DNA from: Valencia hispanica
Taxonomy: Eukaryota > Chordata > Actinopteri > Cyprinodontiformes > Valenciidae
Assembly: GCA_963556495.2 (NCBI GenBank)
Contig: OY747714.1
Span: forward strand, 51,655,041-51,719,040
DNA: 64,000 bases
Direction: 5' to 3'
Shown here: one piece after another, positions 48,740 through 61,683 of the stretch
Numbering within the stretch: position 1 is the first letter of the stretch
How the letters are laid out: each line of letters begins with the position of its first letter
Position numbers and translations under genes: made by a program
The notes under the pieces: model-generated
The model's input: only the letters and a program-made list of their open reading frames with translations
Database searches by the model: none
Told to the model about the DNA's origin: nothing

Positions 48740-51700
48740 ATGGAGCCGGCCTGGAGGCAGCAGGGCAGAGGGAGGGGGCGGAGTCAGGATGGTCCAGGTG
48801 AGAGGCCCCGCCCACTGCAGAAGGACAGGGACCGGCCGGGTGTCTCTGCAGGACGGGGAGCGAAAACGAAGAGCACACCTGAACCTGTGAGAGGTGATGA
48901 GGGTCTCAGAGGGATCTGTGGGTCGGAACCGGGTCCGGTACCTCACCTGTTCCCGTTCTCTGTTAGCCACAGGTGACTCGGTCGAGTCCAAGTTCGAGGA
49001 GATCCGGAGGTCCAATCAGGCTGCGGCGAAGCGCCTGGTGGAGAGCCACGCCGGCTCCTCTTCCTCTGATGAAGACAACGATGATGATGATGATAATAAT
49101 GATGATGGAGACAGACAGAGGGGGAGTATCCTGGAGTCCACCTACACCTCCTACACCAGCCAGACAGGTGAGCCCGGCAGAACCCGAGGTCAGGGTTCTG
49201 GTCTGAGAGGAGTCAGTCAGGGGGCGGGGCGTGACTAATTCAGGGGTCGGGTTGCGACGATGTCAGGGGGCGGGGCGTGACTTAGTCAGGGGTCGGATTG
49301 CGACAATGTCGGGGGGCGGGTTGCGACGATGTCGGGGGGTCAGGTTGTGTTGCGACGATGTAAGGGGTCGGGTTGCGACGATGTAAGGGGTCGGGTTACG
49401 ACGATGTAAGGGGTCGGGTTACGACGATGTAAGGGGTCGGGTTGTGTTGCGACGATGTAAGGGGTCGGGTTACGACGATGTAAGGGGTCGGGTTGCTACG
49501 ATGTAAGGGGTCGGGTTGCGACGATGTAAGGGGTCGGGTTGCGACGATGTCGGGGGGCGGGTTGCGACGATGTCGGGGGGCAGTTGCGGCGATGTCGGGG
49601 GGCGGGTTGTGTTGCGACGATGTAAGGGGTCGGGTTGCTACGATGTAAGGGGTCGGGTTGCTACGATGTAAGGGGTCGGGTTGCTACGATGTAAGGGGGC
49701 GGGTTGCGACGATGTAAGGGGTCGGGTTGCGACGATGTAAGGGGGCGGGTTGCGACGATGTCGGGGGGCGGGTTGCGGCGATGTCAGGGGGTCGGGTTGC
49801 GTTGCGACGATGTAAGGGGTCGGGTGGGGTTGCTACGATGTCAGTGGGCGGGCGTGACTAAGTCAAGGGGCGGGTTGGGACGATGTCAAGGGGCGGGTTG
49901 CGACGATGTCAAGGGGAGGGTTGCGTTGCGACGATGTCAAGGGGCGGGTTGCGACGATATCGGGGGCGGGTGTTGCGACGATGTCAAGGGGCGGGTTGCG
50001 ACGATGTCAAGGGGCGGGTTGCGACGATATCGGGGGCGGGTGTTGCGACGATGTCGGGGGGTGGGTTGCAGGTTGCGACGATGTCAGGGGGCGGGGCGTG
50101 ACTAAGTCGGGGGGCGGGTTGCGGCGATGTCGGGGGGCGGGTTGCGGCGATGTCAGGGGATCAGGTTGCGTTGCGACGATGTTGGGGGGCGGGTTGCAGC
50201 GATGTCAGGGGGTCGGGTTGTGTTGCGACGATGTAAGGGGTCGGGTTGTGTTGCGACGATGTAAGGGGTCGGGTGGGGTTGCTACGATGTCAGTGGGCGG
50301 GCGTGACTAAGTCAGGGGGCGGGTTGCGACGTTGTCGGGGGGCGGGTTGCGACGATGTCAATGGGCGCGTTGCGACGATGTCAATGGGCGGGTTGTGACG
50401 ATGTCAAGGGGAGGGGCTTGTGATGCTGACCTCTGTCTTCCTCCCTGTGACCAGGCAGCGATGCGTCTAGTCTGCTCAGAACCGGTCTGTACCTCAGGGC
50501 GGGGCGGGTTGCGTTGCGACGATGTCAAGGGTCGGGTTGCGACGATGTCAAGGGTCGGGTTGCGTTGCGACGATGTCAAGGGGCGGGGCGGGTTGCGTTG
50601 CGACGATGTCAAGGGGCGGGGCGCGTTGCGACGATGTCAAGGGGCGGGTTGCGTTGCGACGATGTCAAGGGGCGGGTTGCGTTGCAACGATGTCAAGGGG
50701 CGGGTTGCGACGATGTCAAGGGGCGGGTTGCGACGATGTCAAGGGGCGGGTTGCGACGATGTCAAGGGGCGGGTTGCGACGATGTCAAGGGGCGGGTTGC
50801 GTTGCAACGATGTCAAGGGGCGGGTTGCGACGATGTCAAGGGGCGGGTTGCGTTGCAACGATGTCAAGGGGCGGGTTGCGTTGCGTCGATCCGGGCGCGG
50901 GTTGCAACGATGTTGGGGGTCGGGTTGGGTTGCGACGATGTCAAGGGGCGGGTGGGGTTGTGACGATGTCGCGGGGCGGGGGTTGTGATGCTGACCTCTG
51001 TCTTCCTCCCTGTGACCAGGCGGCGATGCGTCGGGTCTGCTCAGAACCGGTCAGTACCTCAGCGACCTGTTCCAGTCCGGAGCGCTCACCTGTTTGATCT
51101 GCATCGCCTCCGTCAAGAGAACGCAGCAGGTCAGACACACATTCACACACCTCACCCTGTGTAGAAAAGTAATGACCCCCTAAACCTGATAACATCATGT
51201 GGTTCTGGTACCGATCATCATACCACCACCACCGTGTTTGACTGTAGGTAGTTCTACTCCAGATGTAACATGACCAGAACCTTCTAGAAACGTCAGAATA
51301 TTTACATAGAAGTTATATTTATATTATTTCTATATTTTTCTGGTCAATGTGAGACGGGTCTTTGGGTTCTTCTGGGTCAGCAGTGGTTCTGGTCCTGGTA
51401 GTCTCCCATGGAGACCATCTTCTCTCTCTTTCTGACTGTTGAATCATGACCTCTGACCTTAACTGAGGCAGTGAGGCCCGCAGAGGTCAGATATAGTTCT
51501 GGACATCTGCAGTCATTCTGATATGGGGGAATATAACTCTGTAAATACTTTATGGTGAGTTAAACATGTTGGTCAACAGAAATTCAGAATAAAGATTTTA
51601 ATCTGTATAAACACAATCATAACAAACTACATTACCCATGAGCCTCTGCTGCTGCCTACAGCAGATCAGATTGAATGAATGTTTTTCTGTGATCAGGCGG

Positions 51701-54700
51701 CAGCGTCAGGATGATGCTGGTTCCGTTTAGAGGTTCTGAAGGTTTCCATCAGAACCGATCCTGGATCCCAGCAAACCGGACCTGGACCTTCAGAACCTCC
51801 TTAACGGACCGGCCTAGACTCCTGTCGGTCTGACCTCCGTTGTTTCTGTGTCCAGGTGTGGAGCTGCTCGGGCTGCTTCTCCCTCTTCCACCTGCCCTGC
51901 ATCCAGAAATGGGCCAGAGACTCTGTCTTCCTCATCTCCTCCGCCACCGACGAAGACTTTGGTCAGAAGCAGCATCCCTGGCCCTGGTGAGGAGCACAGG
52001 CAGTTACTGCAGCATTCAGGCTGTCTCCACAGCTTCCCTGCTGCTCTGAGAGGTCCCAGAGGTTCAGAAACCTACTGGTTTCACACCTGGAGGAGATCTG
52101 GTGATGCTTCAGTTAAAGCTGAGGGCTCCACCTCACCTGGTCCAGATGTTTAAACCATCAGAACATCTGGACCATCAGAACCAAGACAGGCACACTCTTC
52201 TCAGGGTGTTTACAACAGTCAGACCAGTAGGTGGCGCTGAGAGAAGATATTCTCTGACGTATCTGTTCCCCTCCATCATAAGATTCATCATTTACTGGGG
52301 TTTATCGTAGAACAGCCCCCCCTGGTGGATCAGCTCTGCCACGCAGGTTCAATCTTTGGGATTAATAAAGTTTATCTATGAATGAACCAGTAACCAGTTA
52401 GTTGATTAGTTTATATTAAACCCACTGGGCTTAACAGAACCCGACTGGGTCCAGAACCGCCTCTAAAACCCTGTCTGACAGTGACTGAGGTCGGGTCGGT
52501 TCCCCTCTCGCTACCAGATAGTCGGTCCAACCAATACTGGGAATTATGGGTAAACTGGTAGCATGTCCTCAGCTTTAGCTGCAGCAGATGAAGACGGACC
52601 AGCATGACGGTTCTAACTCTCCTTGTTTTCTCTCCGCAGTCCAAAGTGCAGAACCGAGTATCCTCCCAGCGCCACGCCCAACAGGTTGGTCCGACTCGCC
52701 CGTTCCTGCTCTGTCAGCTAACTGGGTTCATGTAGAACCGGATCAGAACTGCAGCTCACCACACACACTTTCATCAGCAGCTGTATATCATCGTCATCTT
52801 CAGCTCAGGATTCCAGGGTTTGTTCCTCGTGGTGATTAGGAGGAACCAGCGATGAATCAGATGTCCTCTGAGATGTTAACTGCTCTGGACTGACCTCCAG
52901 TCACCAGCAGGGGGCAGCAAATACGTTCATGTTTGTCTCATGCAGACGTTAATGAAAGTGCTGTTCCTGTTTCAGCCTGCAGGGGTCTCCCTCTCCCTGT
53001 GTGTGTCTGAGCTGCTGTACTGTAAATGCACCAGTTAACGGTGACCGGGTCAGAACCTTAGAGCCGGTCCGACTGGACCCTCGTGTCTCTGTGTTGTGTT
53101 CAGGTACATGTGCTACTGTGGGAAGCTGCAGGATCCTCCAGCCGATCCCTGGTTGGTTCCTCACTCCTGCGGCTCCGTCTGTCAGAAGGAGCTCCGCCCT
53201 GCCTGTGGTCACACCTGTCTGCTGCTCTGTCACCCTGGTAACCACACCTACACCCCCCCATGTTGGACATGCTGGTTTCCAGTCATTAAACCATCCTGTC
53301 TCTCTCTCTGTGTCTCCAGGTCCCTGTCCACCATGTCCAAAGATGGTGTCTGTTTCCTGCATGTGTGGCAAAGCTAAGCCCCTCCCCCGTCGCTGTAGCA
53401 ACAAGGTAAACCCTCCTGAAGCAGTAAATGAGAAGGGGGGGGTGGTCATGTGAGGTGCCTATCAGCATTCAGCATGTTACCTGCAGGAGCTTCCTGTTAG
53501 ACGAGGCGGCCATCTTGTTTCTGGTTAACAACGAGATCATTCCACTGAGTGAGCAAAGTTAAGGTTCAAACTACGTTAGTTTATTCAGTCACAGAGAAAC
53601 CAGAACGTTTGTGTCCTGGATCCCTGTGACTGCAGGTCAACACTGACTGCTCATATGTTCTCAGTGGTCCCCAACCTCACAGACCGGTTTAACATCAGGC
53701 AATATTCACACGGATCCGCAGATAAATGCAACAACATTAAAAGCAACTAACCGGCATAAAAATATGAGTTATTTTAAAATATAATAATACATGTAAATCC
53801 AACGTTTACCCCCAACTTTATTAGCGTCCCTGTAACATCATGACATGAGTAGCATCCTCCCTGTCCCATAATGCTCTCTGGTTGCTATGGTAACGTTTAA
53901 ACATGCCTTTAAAGTAAGATTCACCACAAAAACTAATATAAAGTGCTTAAAAAATACAACTCACTACGACGCTGAATCAGTGGCTGATTCTCTGTAACGA
54001 GACGGTGGGGCGGTTTTAAAGGTTTCATTGCCTCATTAGAAAACTGGTTACCACATCTTAAGCACAGCGGGGGCTCCGGGGTTAAATCTGTATTTTTTGT
54101 GCTACTGGTTTTGTCTGCTAAATGTAGCTTTCTTTTTCTTTGAAGTCGTAGGCTCTTCTTCTGTCTCTTCACTGGACCTTTTCACAAATAAACTTTTCAG
54201 AGAACGCTATTTTGAATCATTCTGCTAGCTTGTTGGTTGATTTAGTGGTGACGTATCCCGTGACCGACCCAAGCGACTCGACATGCGTCACAAAGGAGTT
54301 ATAGCCGGATGTAACGGAGAGAATCCAGTCATTTTTCAAAATAAAACTTTCTTTACTATCTGATAATAAATTTAATGGAAATACTGTAAGTTACCGTATT
54401 TTTCGGACTACAAGCCGCTACTTTTTTCACACTCTTTGGACCCTTTGTCTTACACAACAATGCAGCTAATTTATAGATTTTTACTGGCTAGCGTCCTCCG
54501 GACGGCACTATAACAAGAATCGCAAAAGTGAGACAGACATTTGGGTAAAGATTATGCGCCGAAGAAGACACTAGTTCTGATTTTGAATTGTTATTTTGCA
54601 CATCATGAAAAACACACTAAGAAATGGATAAATGCAGTGTTTAAGTTAAAGGTAATGGAGCTGGCCGTCAAAGAAGGATATAAAGCTACTCGGTGAATCG

Positions 54701-57700
54701 ATGGTGAGACGTTAGAGGAGGCAGTGGGAAGAACTGAGTCAGTGTAAAAAGACGTCAAAAGCTTTCAGAGCACATAAAGACACTGAAGAAGACGACTTTA
54801 GTGTATTTAGTGAGGAAGAGGAAGATTAAGATGGCGACCAATGACTTTTCTGCTATGCTAAAGTATGTTTTCTTTTCGAACCACTCATGTTGCTGTCGTG
54901 TTGTGTTGATGCCGTAATGCTGATTTTCAGGCAGAGTTTGGAAATAAAGCACATCTTTATTTAAAACGAAAAAGAGAATCTTTCACAGTCTTTCTGTGTA
55001 AAAATCTCATGTTGCAACATGAAAACGTGCGGCTCATATTCAGGTGCGGCCTGTATGTGTACAAAATGTTTTTCTTGTTTATTTTATTTAGCTGGTGCAG
55101 CTTATATTCAGGTGCGCTCAATCGTCCAAAAACTACGCTATTAATTTTTCCCGTGTGGCCCGGTACCGGTCCGGCGCCCTCTGCTCTATATAACCTCCTC
55201 CTCACCTGCTGCTTTAAAGGGGTGATGTTGTTTCTTGCTGTTTTTCCAGTCCTGGTCCTGCCAGCAGCAGTGTGGGAAGCTGTTGGCCTGTAGACAACAC
55301 ACCTGCCCCCAGCCCTGCCACACAGGTAAACTCACACCTGTCCCCAGCACTAGATCGTGATGCAGGGCCCCAGACTAACCTGCTGTGTGTCTCTGTGTGC
55401 CAGAGTGTCCTTCCTGTCCCAGAGTCAGCCTTCAGAGGTGTGTGTGTGGACGGCAGACTGCAGAGAGACCCTGCGCCAGCCCTCGCTGGAAATGTCAGCA
55501 GGTACTACCACTCTGCTCCAAACACTAGTGTACTACCAGCTTCAGCCACCAGGTGGCACTAGAACATGGCTTAATTTAAAGGCCACCTATCTTCCTCATG
55601 GGTGTAAATAGTTAAACATTATGAGTGTAATTATAATTATCTATGTAATTGTAGTGAAGACATGTTCTGACGCCACCTAGTGGTAAAATTAGTACCATGG
55701 ATGGCTTTCATCACTGCTGGGTCCAGTAGATCCAGAACCACCCCTGTAAGACCGGCAGCAGATCTCTGACCCAGTGTTTGTGTCTCAGGTGTGTGGAGCT
55801 CAGCTGTCCTGTGGGAACCACACCTGTGAGGAGGTGTGTCATGATGGGGCGTGTCCTCCGTGTCCTCGCTCTGTCAGCAGGTCCTGTCCCTGCGGGAAAA
55901 CCAGTAAGAGCAGATGCACAGAAAATAACCCACCATGTTCTGCTGTGGTCTGGTTCTGTTTATGGTTCTGGTGTTAAACCATCAGACTGAATCTTTGTTC
56001 CTCACAGCATCAGTCTCATCAGAACCATCTACATGTCTCACTTCCTCTAAGACACTTTCTGACTGTGTGTGTGTAGAGTCGTCTCTGCCGTGCACAGAGG
56101 AAGTCCTGCCTTGCGGCGACACTTGCGACCGCCGCCTGTCATGTCTCAAACACACATGTTCAATGAGGTGTCACCGAGGGAGTTGCGAGACGTGCAGACA
56201 GGTCACACACACTCTGACACACACACACACACACACTGCATGCTAACCTGAAGCAACAACACGACTACCTGTGTCCTCCTGCAGGAGGTGGACAAGGAGT
56301 GCAGGTGTGGGAGGTACAGGAAGCAGATGGCGTGCCATAAGGAGTACCTGTGTGACTCAAAGTGCCCTCAAACCAGGAACTGCCAGAGACACCAGTGCAG
56401 GAGGAAGGTCAGACCCCGCCCCCTCAGCTGCTTTGGTCCAATTAGCATCCAGAAATGATCTAAACTCGTGATTAAGATAACTGGGGCTTTTACTCAGAGC
56501 TTTTAAACTCCCGCAGTTATTTATTAAATAATTTATTATTAAACTAGTCTTAGGTCTGTGGTCGGACGCTGCTCCCTGAGCTGCTCTGTAATCCCGTCTG
56601 GTTGGAGAATGACGTACAAATCATTCTCTACGTTTAAATCTCCTGTTTCACGTTAGTCCAGATAGGGGCTGCGCTTCTGGTTCAGGGTGGGTTCAGGTTA
56701 CCGCTGCTGGTTAGAATTTACTTACTCCCCTTAGACATCTACTAGGAGCAATGATGGCCTCCTGACAGGGCAAGGTCTTCTTCATGTTTAACAGTGTCTG
56801 TTAGTGAAGTTTAACCACGTCTCTGTTAGTGAAGATTATGCAGCGTCTCTGTTAGTAAAGTTTAGCCGTGTCTCTGTTAGTGAAGTTTAGCCGCGTCTCT
56901 GTTAGTGAAGTTTAGCCACGTCTCTGTTAGTAAAGTTTAACCGCGTCTCTGTTAGGGAAGTTTAGCCGCGTCTCTGTTAGTGAGGTTTAGCCGCGTCTCT
57001 GTTAGTGAGGTTTAGCCGCGTCTCTGTTAGTGAGGTTTAGCCGCGTCTCTGTTAGTGAGGTTTAGCCGCGTCTCTGTTAGTGAAGTTTAGCCGCGTCTCT
57101 GTTAGTGACGTTTTTGTGAAGTTTAGCCGCGTCTCTGTTAGTGACGTTTTTGTAAAGTTTAACCACGTCTCTGTTAGGGAAGTTTAACCACACTCTGTTA
57201 GTGAAGTTTAACCGCGTCTCTGTTAGGGAAGTTTAGCCGCGTCTCTGTTAGTGAAGTTTAGCCGCGTCTCTGTTAGGGAAGTTTAGCCGCGTCTCTGTTT
57301 GTGAAGTTTAGCCGCGTCTCTGTTAGTGGCGTTTTTGTGAAGTTTAATCACGTCTCTGTTAGTGAAGTTTAACCGCGTCTCTGTTAGTGAAGTTTAACCG
57401 CGTCTCTGTTAGGGAAGTTTAGCCGCGTCTCTGTTAGGGAAGTTTAGCCGCGTCTCTGTTAGTGAAGTTTAACCGTGTCTCTGTTAGTGACGTTTTTGTG
57501 AAGTTTAACCGCGTCTCTGTTAGTGAAGTTTAACCGCGTCTCTGTTAGTGAAGTTTAACCGCGTCTCTGTTAGTGAAGTTTAACCGCGTCTCTGTTAGTG
57601 AAGTTTAACTGCGTCTCTGTTAGTGAAGTTTAACCGCGTCTCTGTTAGTTAAGTTTAGCCGCGTCTCTGTTAGTTAAGTTTAACCGCGTCTCTGTTAGTG

Positions 57701-60700
57701 AAGTTTCGCCGCGCCTCTGTTAGTGAAGTTTCCCCGCGTCTCTGTTAGTGAAGTTTAACTGCGTCTCTGTTAGTGAAGTTTCCCCGCGTCTCTGTTAGTG
57801 AAGTTTAACCGCGTCTCTGTTAGTTAAGTTTAGCCGCGTCTCTGTTAGTGAAGTTTAACCACGTCTCTGTTAGTGAAGTTTAGCCGCATCTCTGAAGTGA
57901 AACTCGTTGAAACACTCTTTCCCATCATTCTTTGTGTTTCAGTGCTGCCCCGGGAACTGTCCCCCCTGTGATCAGGTCTGTGGTCGGACTCTGGGATGTC
58001 GGAACCACAAGTGTCCCTCCGTTTGTCACCAAGGTAATAACAAGGCTGACCTGGAGTTATCTGCAGGGTCCTCCCCACGTTTCTCTACTCTATAGGTTAG
58101 AAAGTACACAGGAAATAGCACAAGTACCTAGCCATTACCTTATTAATAGGTATCTTATTGTTATTAGGCTGACTGAGCGCCCTCTGCTGGGCTTGATGTG
58201 TTACTGCTGTCGTTTTAGGCCTCCTGGTGACAAAGTGTTAAAATTACACTTTACCGGCTTTACTTTTTCCTTCCACTCAACTTTCCAGTAATATATGTGA
58301 TTACATCACTCAGTTCATCCAGCAGTGTGTCAGTGACTGTCCCACTATGAATATTTGGACCACAGCAGGAACAAAACATTTGTTTTAAATCTATTTAAAG
58401 TAAATCCTTACCCCTCTGAGTCTCTGAGAAACAAAGTTTATGTTTTTATTAGTTTTAATCATTCAGAGTGACATCAGAGATGAGATCATATCAAAGGCTT
58501 CACCCAAATGTTTACCGGCTGGGAAGACAGAACATTTTCCCAGGAACCTGAGGTGCTATTTTGATTCTGTTGATCTGATTTGAATCAGTCCTGCTGGTTC
58601 CGTTGGGGTCTAACCTGAATTTTAGAACCGGTTTGATCCAGTCTGAGATCCAGCAGAACCTCCTCGGGCTGTCAGATCATCTTCATGTCCGTCAGATCGG
58701 CTCTGACGTCTTCACTGAGCCTCAGCTGGGAGGTCAGAGGTCAAACTGTGACCCCCATCACCCTCTGAAGTGTGTTTACGCTGACATTTCTCCCAGCTGA
58801 TAGCCGAGCGTCACAAACACACGGCGAGCTGATGGTGTGTTTGTGTTCAGGGGGAGAGATGACCTCTGCTTCCTGTGGAACATAATTAATCACAAACACA
58901 GACGCTGTGTTACTGTGTGTGTGACTGTGTGTGTGACTGTGTGTGTGTGCGCTTCCTGCCTCCATTGTTCCTGATAAAGCATCTCTGCTGCGTCTGATTG
59001 GCTCCCAGCAGCCTCGTTAACTCCTGCGCCCGTCTGCGTGCTGATTGGCTGCTCTGACCTTTCAGCAGGAGGCAGATAGGAGGTCGCCGCCGCCGCCTGA
59101 CCGATAAGAGGCGCCGCTTGGTGTGTGGCGGTCCGTGTTTGTGTGGACGTGGTCACATGTTTGGTCTCAGGTTGGTTCTGAGGTTCTGGTTCTGAATATC
59201 TGGACCTCGAGCAGCAGATCCAACACAGACTCTCAGCTAAGCTCAGGTTCATTATAAATCCGTCCATGTGTGACCTTTGACCTCTAAGTCATGGGCTGTT
59301 TCGTCCCAGGTCCATGTGACCAGAACCCAGCATCAGGTTCTGTTCATCTGAAGGAGGTGTGATCGTCCTATCAGCTGCTGGCCTCTCAGATATTTTAATG
59401 GGCTCTCCAGTGAAGCCGCAGTGTGACTGATCGGGTCCAGACAGAACCGGCGGGTCGACACCGGTTCTGTCCATGCAGAGCGGACGGCTCCATGAGTGGT
59501 ACCTGCTCACGGTTCTGATGCAGTGAAGGAATCAGAACCCATTAAAGGGAAGAACTGACTGGTTCTGATCCTTGGCTGATTGGGTTGTAGGTTCTTCAGG
59601 GTTTTGTCAGGTCCAGTAGAACCTTCCGGTACCTCCAGGTTCTGACGGTATCTTTTGGTTCTGTCGGGCCCGGTAGAATCTTCCGGTACCTCTGGGTTCT
59701 GACGGTATCTTTTGGTTCTGTCGGGCCCGGTCGATCCTTCTGGTACCTCTGGGTTCTGACGGTATCTTTTAGTTCTGTCGGGTCCGGTAGAACCTTCCGG
59801 TACCTCTGGTCCAGTCTCTGACGTCCCTCCTGTCCTCCAGGAAGCTGCTACCCGTGCCCAGAGACGGTGGAGGTCCGATGTACTTGTGGGTCGTCGGTTC
59901 TGGTGGTTCCGTGCGGCCGTGAGAGGAGCACCAGACCCCCCCGCTGCAAGGAGCCCTGCAGGTAGGCGGCGGCCGGGTCTCTGGCCCGTCAGCAGGTTCT
60001 GGTGGGTCGGGAGCTAAAGTTCTGGTGGGAGCTAAGGTTCTGTCTGGTTCTGCAGGTGTCCTCCGTCCTGCCACCACCGGACCAGGGAGCCCCACCGGTG
60101 CCATCCGGGGCCCTGCCCGCCCTGCAGACAGCCCTGCCTGCTGGTTCTGCCCGGCTGCAGCCACGCCTGCCCCGAGCCCTGCCACGACCTGGTTCTGGTC
60201 CGCTCCCAGCAGGTCCGATCGGCTTCCGTCTCCGACCCGACCCGGGGGAACCAGAACTCTGATTGCTCTGTGTTTCTGTGTCCAGGTCCAGTTAGCCGGC
60301 CCGTGGGAGCAGCCAGCAGAACCGGCCTTTGTGAAGAAAGCTCTGCCGTGTCCGCCCTGCCGGGTACCCATCCCCACGTAAGTCCCGCCCCGGTTCTGGT
60401 ACCGAGTTCTGGAAGCTGGACAGTCTGGATCTCCTGGTTCAGGAGAGAAACTCGACCCAAACTGTCTAGAAAGTAACCCAGCCTGCCTCTAACCTCCCTC
60501 AGCGTGATGCTGGGTAACTAAGGTCCAATCGGGTCGGTACCAGGCCGACCCGGTCCATTCAGGCAGCGTTGGTCCTTCACGTTTAATCTCTCCCTGGAAC
60601 CAGGCCAGGTTCTGGAAGGTTCTGGTTCATCTTCAGAACCAGAACATCTCTCCTTCAGGTCCACTCAGGGAAGTTCTGGGGTTTGCCTCCGGTACCGCTG

Positions 60701-61648
60701 ACCCAAACATGGAGAGAAAGTTTTTATCAGAACTTTCCGCCTTCATCTTTTTTAACCCGATCCAAAGTGTGAAGCCTGCTGGTTCTGACTGAATCCCACC
60801 AAACTGGACCTGATTCACAGGTTGCTCCTCTCAGAACCAGAACCTTTCTCCCCCCAGTGGAGCCAGAAGCTCAGAGAGCAACAACACAGCCGGTAATCCC
60901 AGCGTGGTTCTGATGGGCTCTGGTTCTGTCACGACCCATTAGAGCTGACATGGAGACGCTGGGTTCTGTTAGCAATCGTTAGTGAAACCATGTGTGGTTC
61001 TGGAGGCCCTGGGGAGGCGGTTCTGGTCCAGATACTTCTCTCTGTTGGAGGCATTTGGACCTGGTTCCGCCTCCTCCTCACAGAGCTGCTTTCAGTCGGA
61101 CCTGAGGGAACAGAACCTCCCAGAACCGTCAGCCTGTTTTCTGTGTGAACAAAGTTCTGACTCCCAGCCAGGTTCTGATCTGGACCCAGTTTTGTCTGCT
61201 TCACCACCCTGCTGGATCTGAGAGACTCTGGCGTCAGCAGCTGGAGGCGGGCCTCCAGAACCTTTGTGATCCGGGTCCAAACAGAACAGAACATGAGATG
61301 TTTGTTGTTAAACGGTTTAGGTTCTGGCCCGGTTCCTGGCTCTCTGAGGTCCAAACACGTCTACAGCTGGAGGTTAGAGGCAGTACAGTCCAAAACCGGG
61401 TCAGAGGTTCTGTTCGGACCCGCTCCAGGTCTGCTTCAGATCGACCAGGGTTCTGTAGAACCAGAGGAACCGACCCGATACTCGATGGTGGAGCAGTGAG
61501 TGTCTCTTTTTCTGTTTCAGGTCCTGTTTTGGAGAACATGAGGTAAGAACCAGAACCAGAACCTCTTTCCTAACCCAAACCACAGCAGAGTTCTGGTGAG
61601 TCGGACTCTTGGAGGCCCTCTTCCTCCTCTTCCTCTTCCTCCTCTTCT

Positions 61649-61683
<35 letters not shown>

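Larger units (their letters stand above)
53406..55249. other. nfxl1 intron 7 with transposon remnants
   Basis: A 1.8-kb intron holding a hAT-like end (about 53660-54010) and a pogo-like remnant (54390-55145). No host coding sequence. Confidence 0.5.

Noticed and set aside
49704..51097. Several 130-220-residue arginine/cysteine-rich frames resembling zinc-finger proteins
   Set aside because: They come from the 23-bp G-rich array; the C and R spacing is fixed by the repeat unit.
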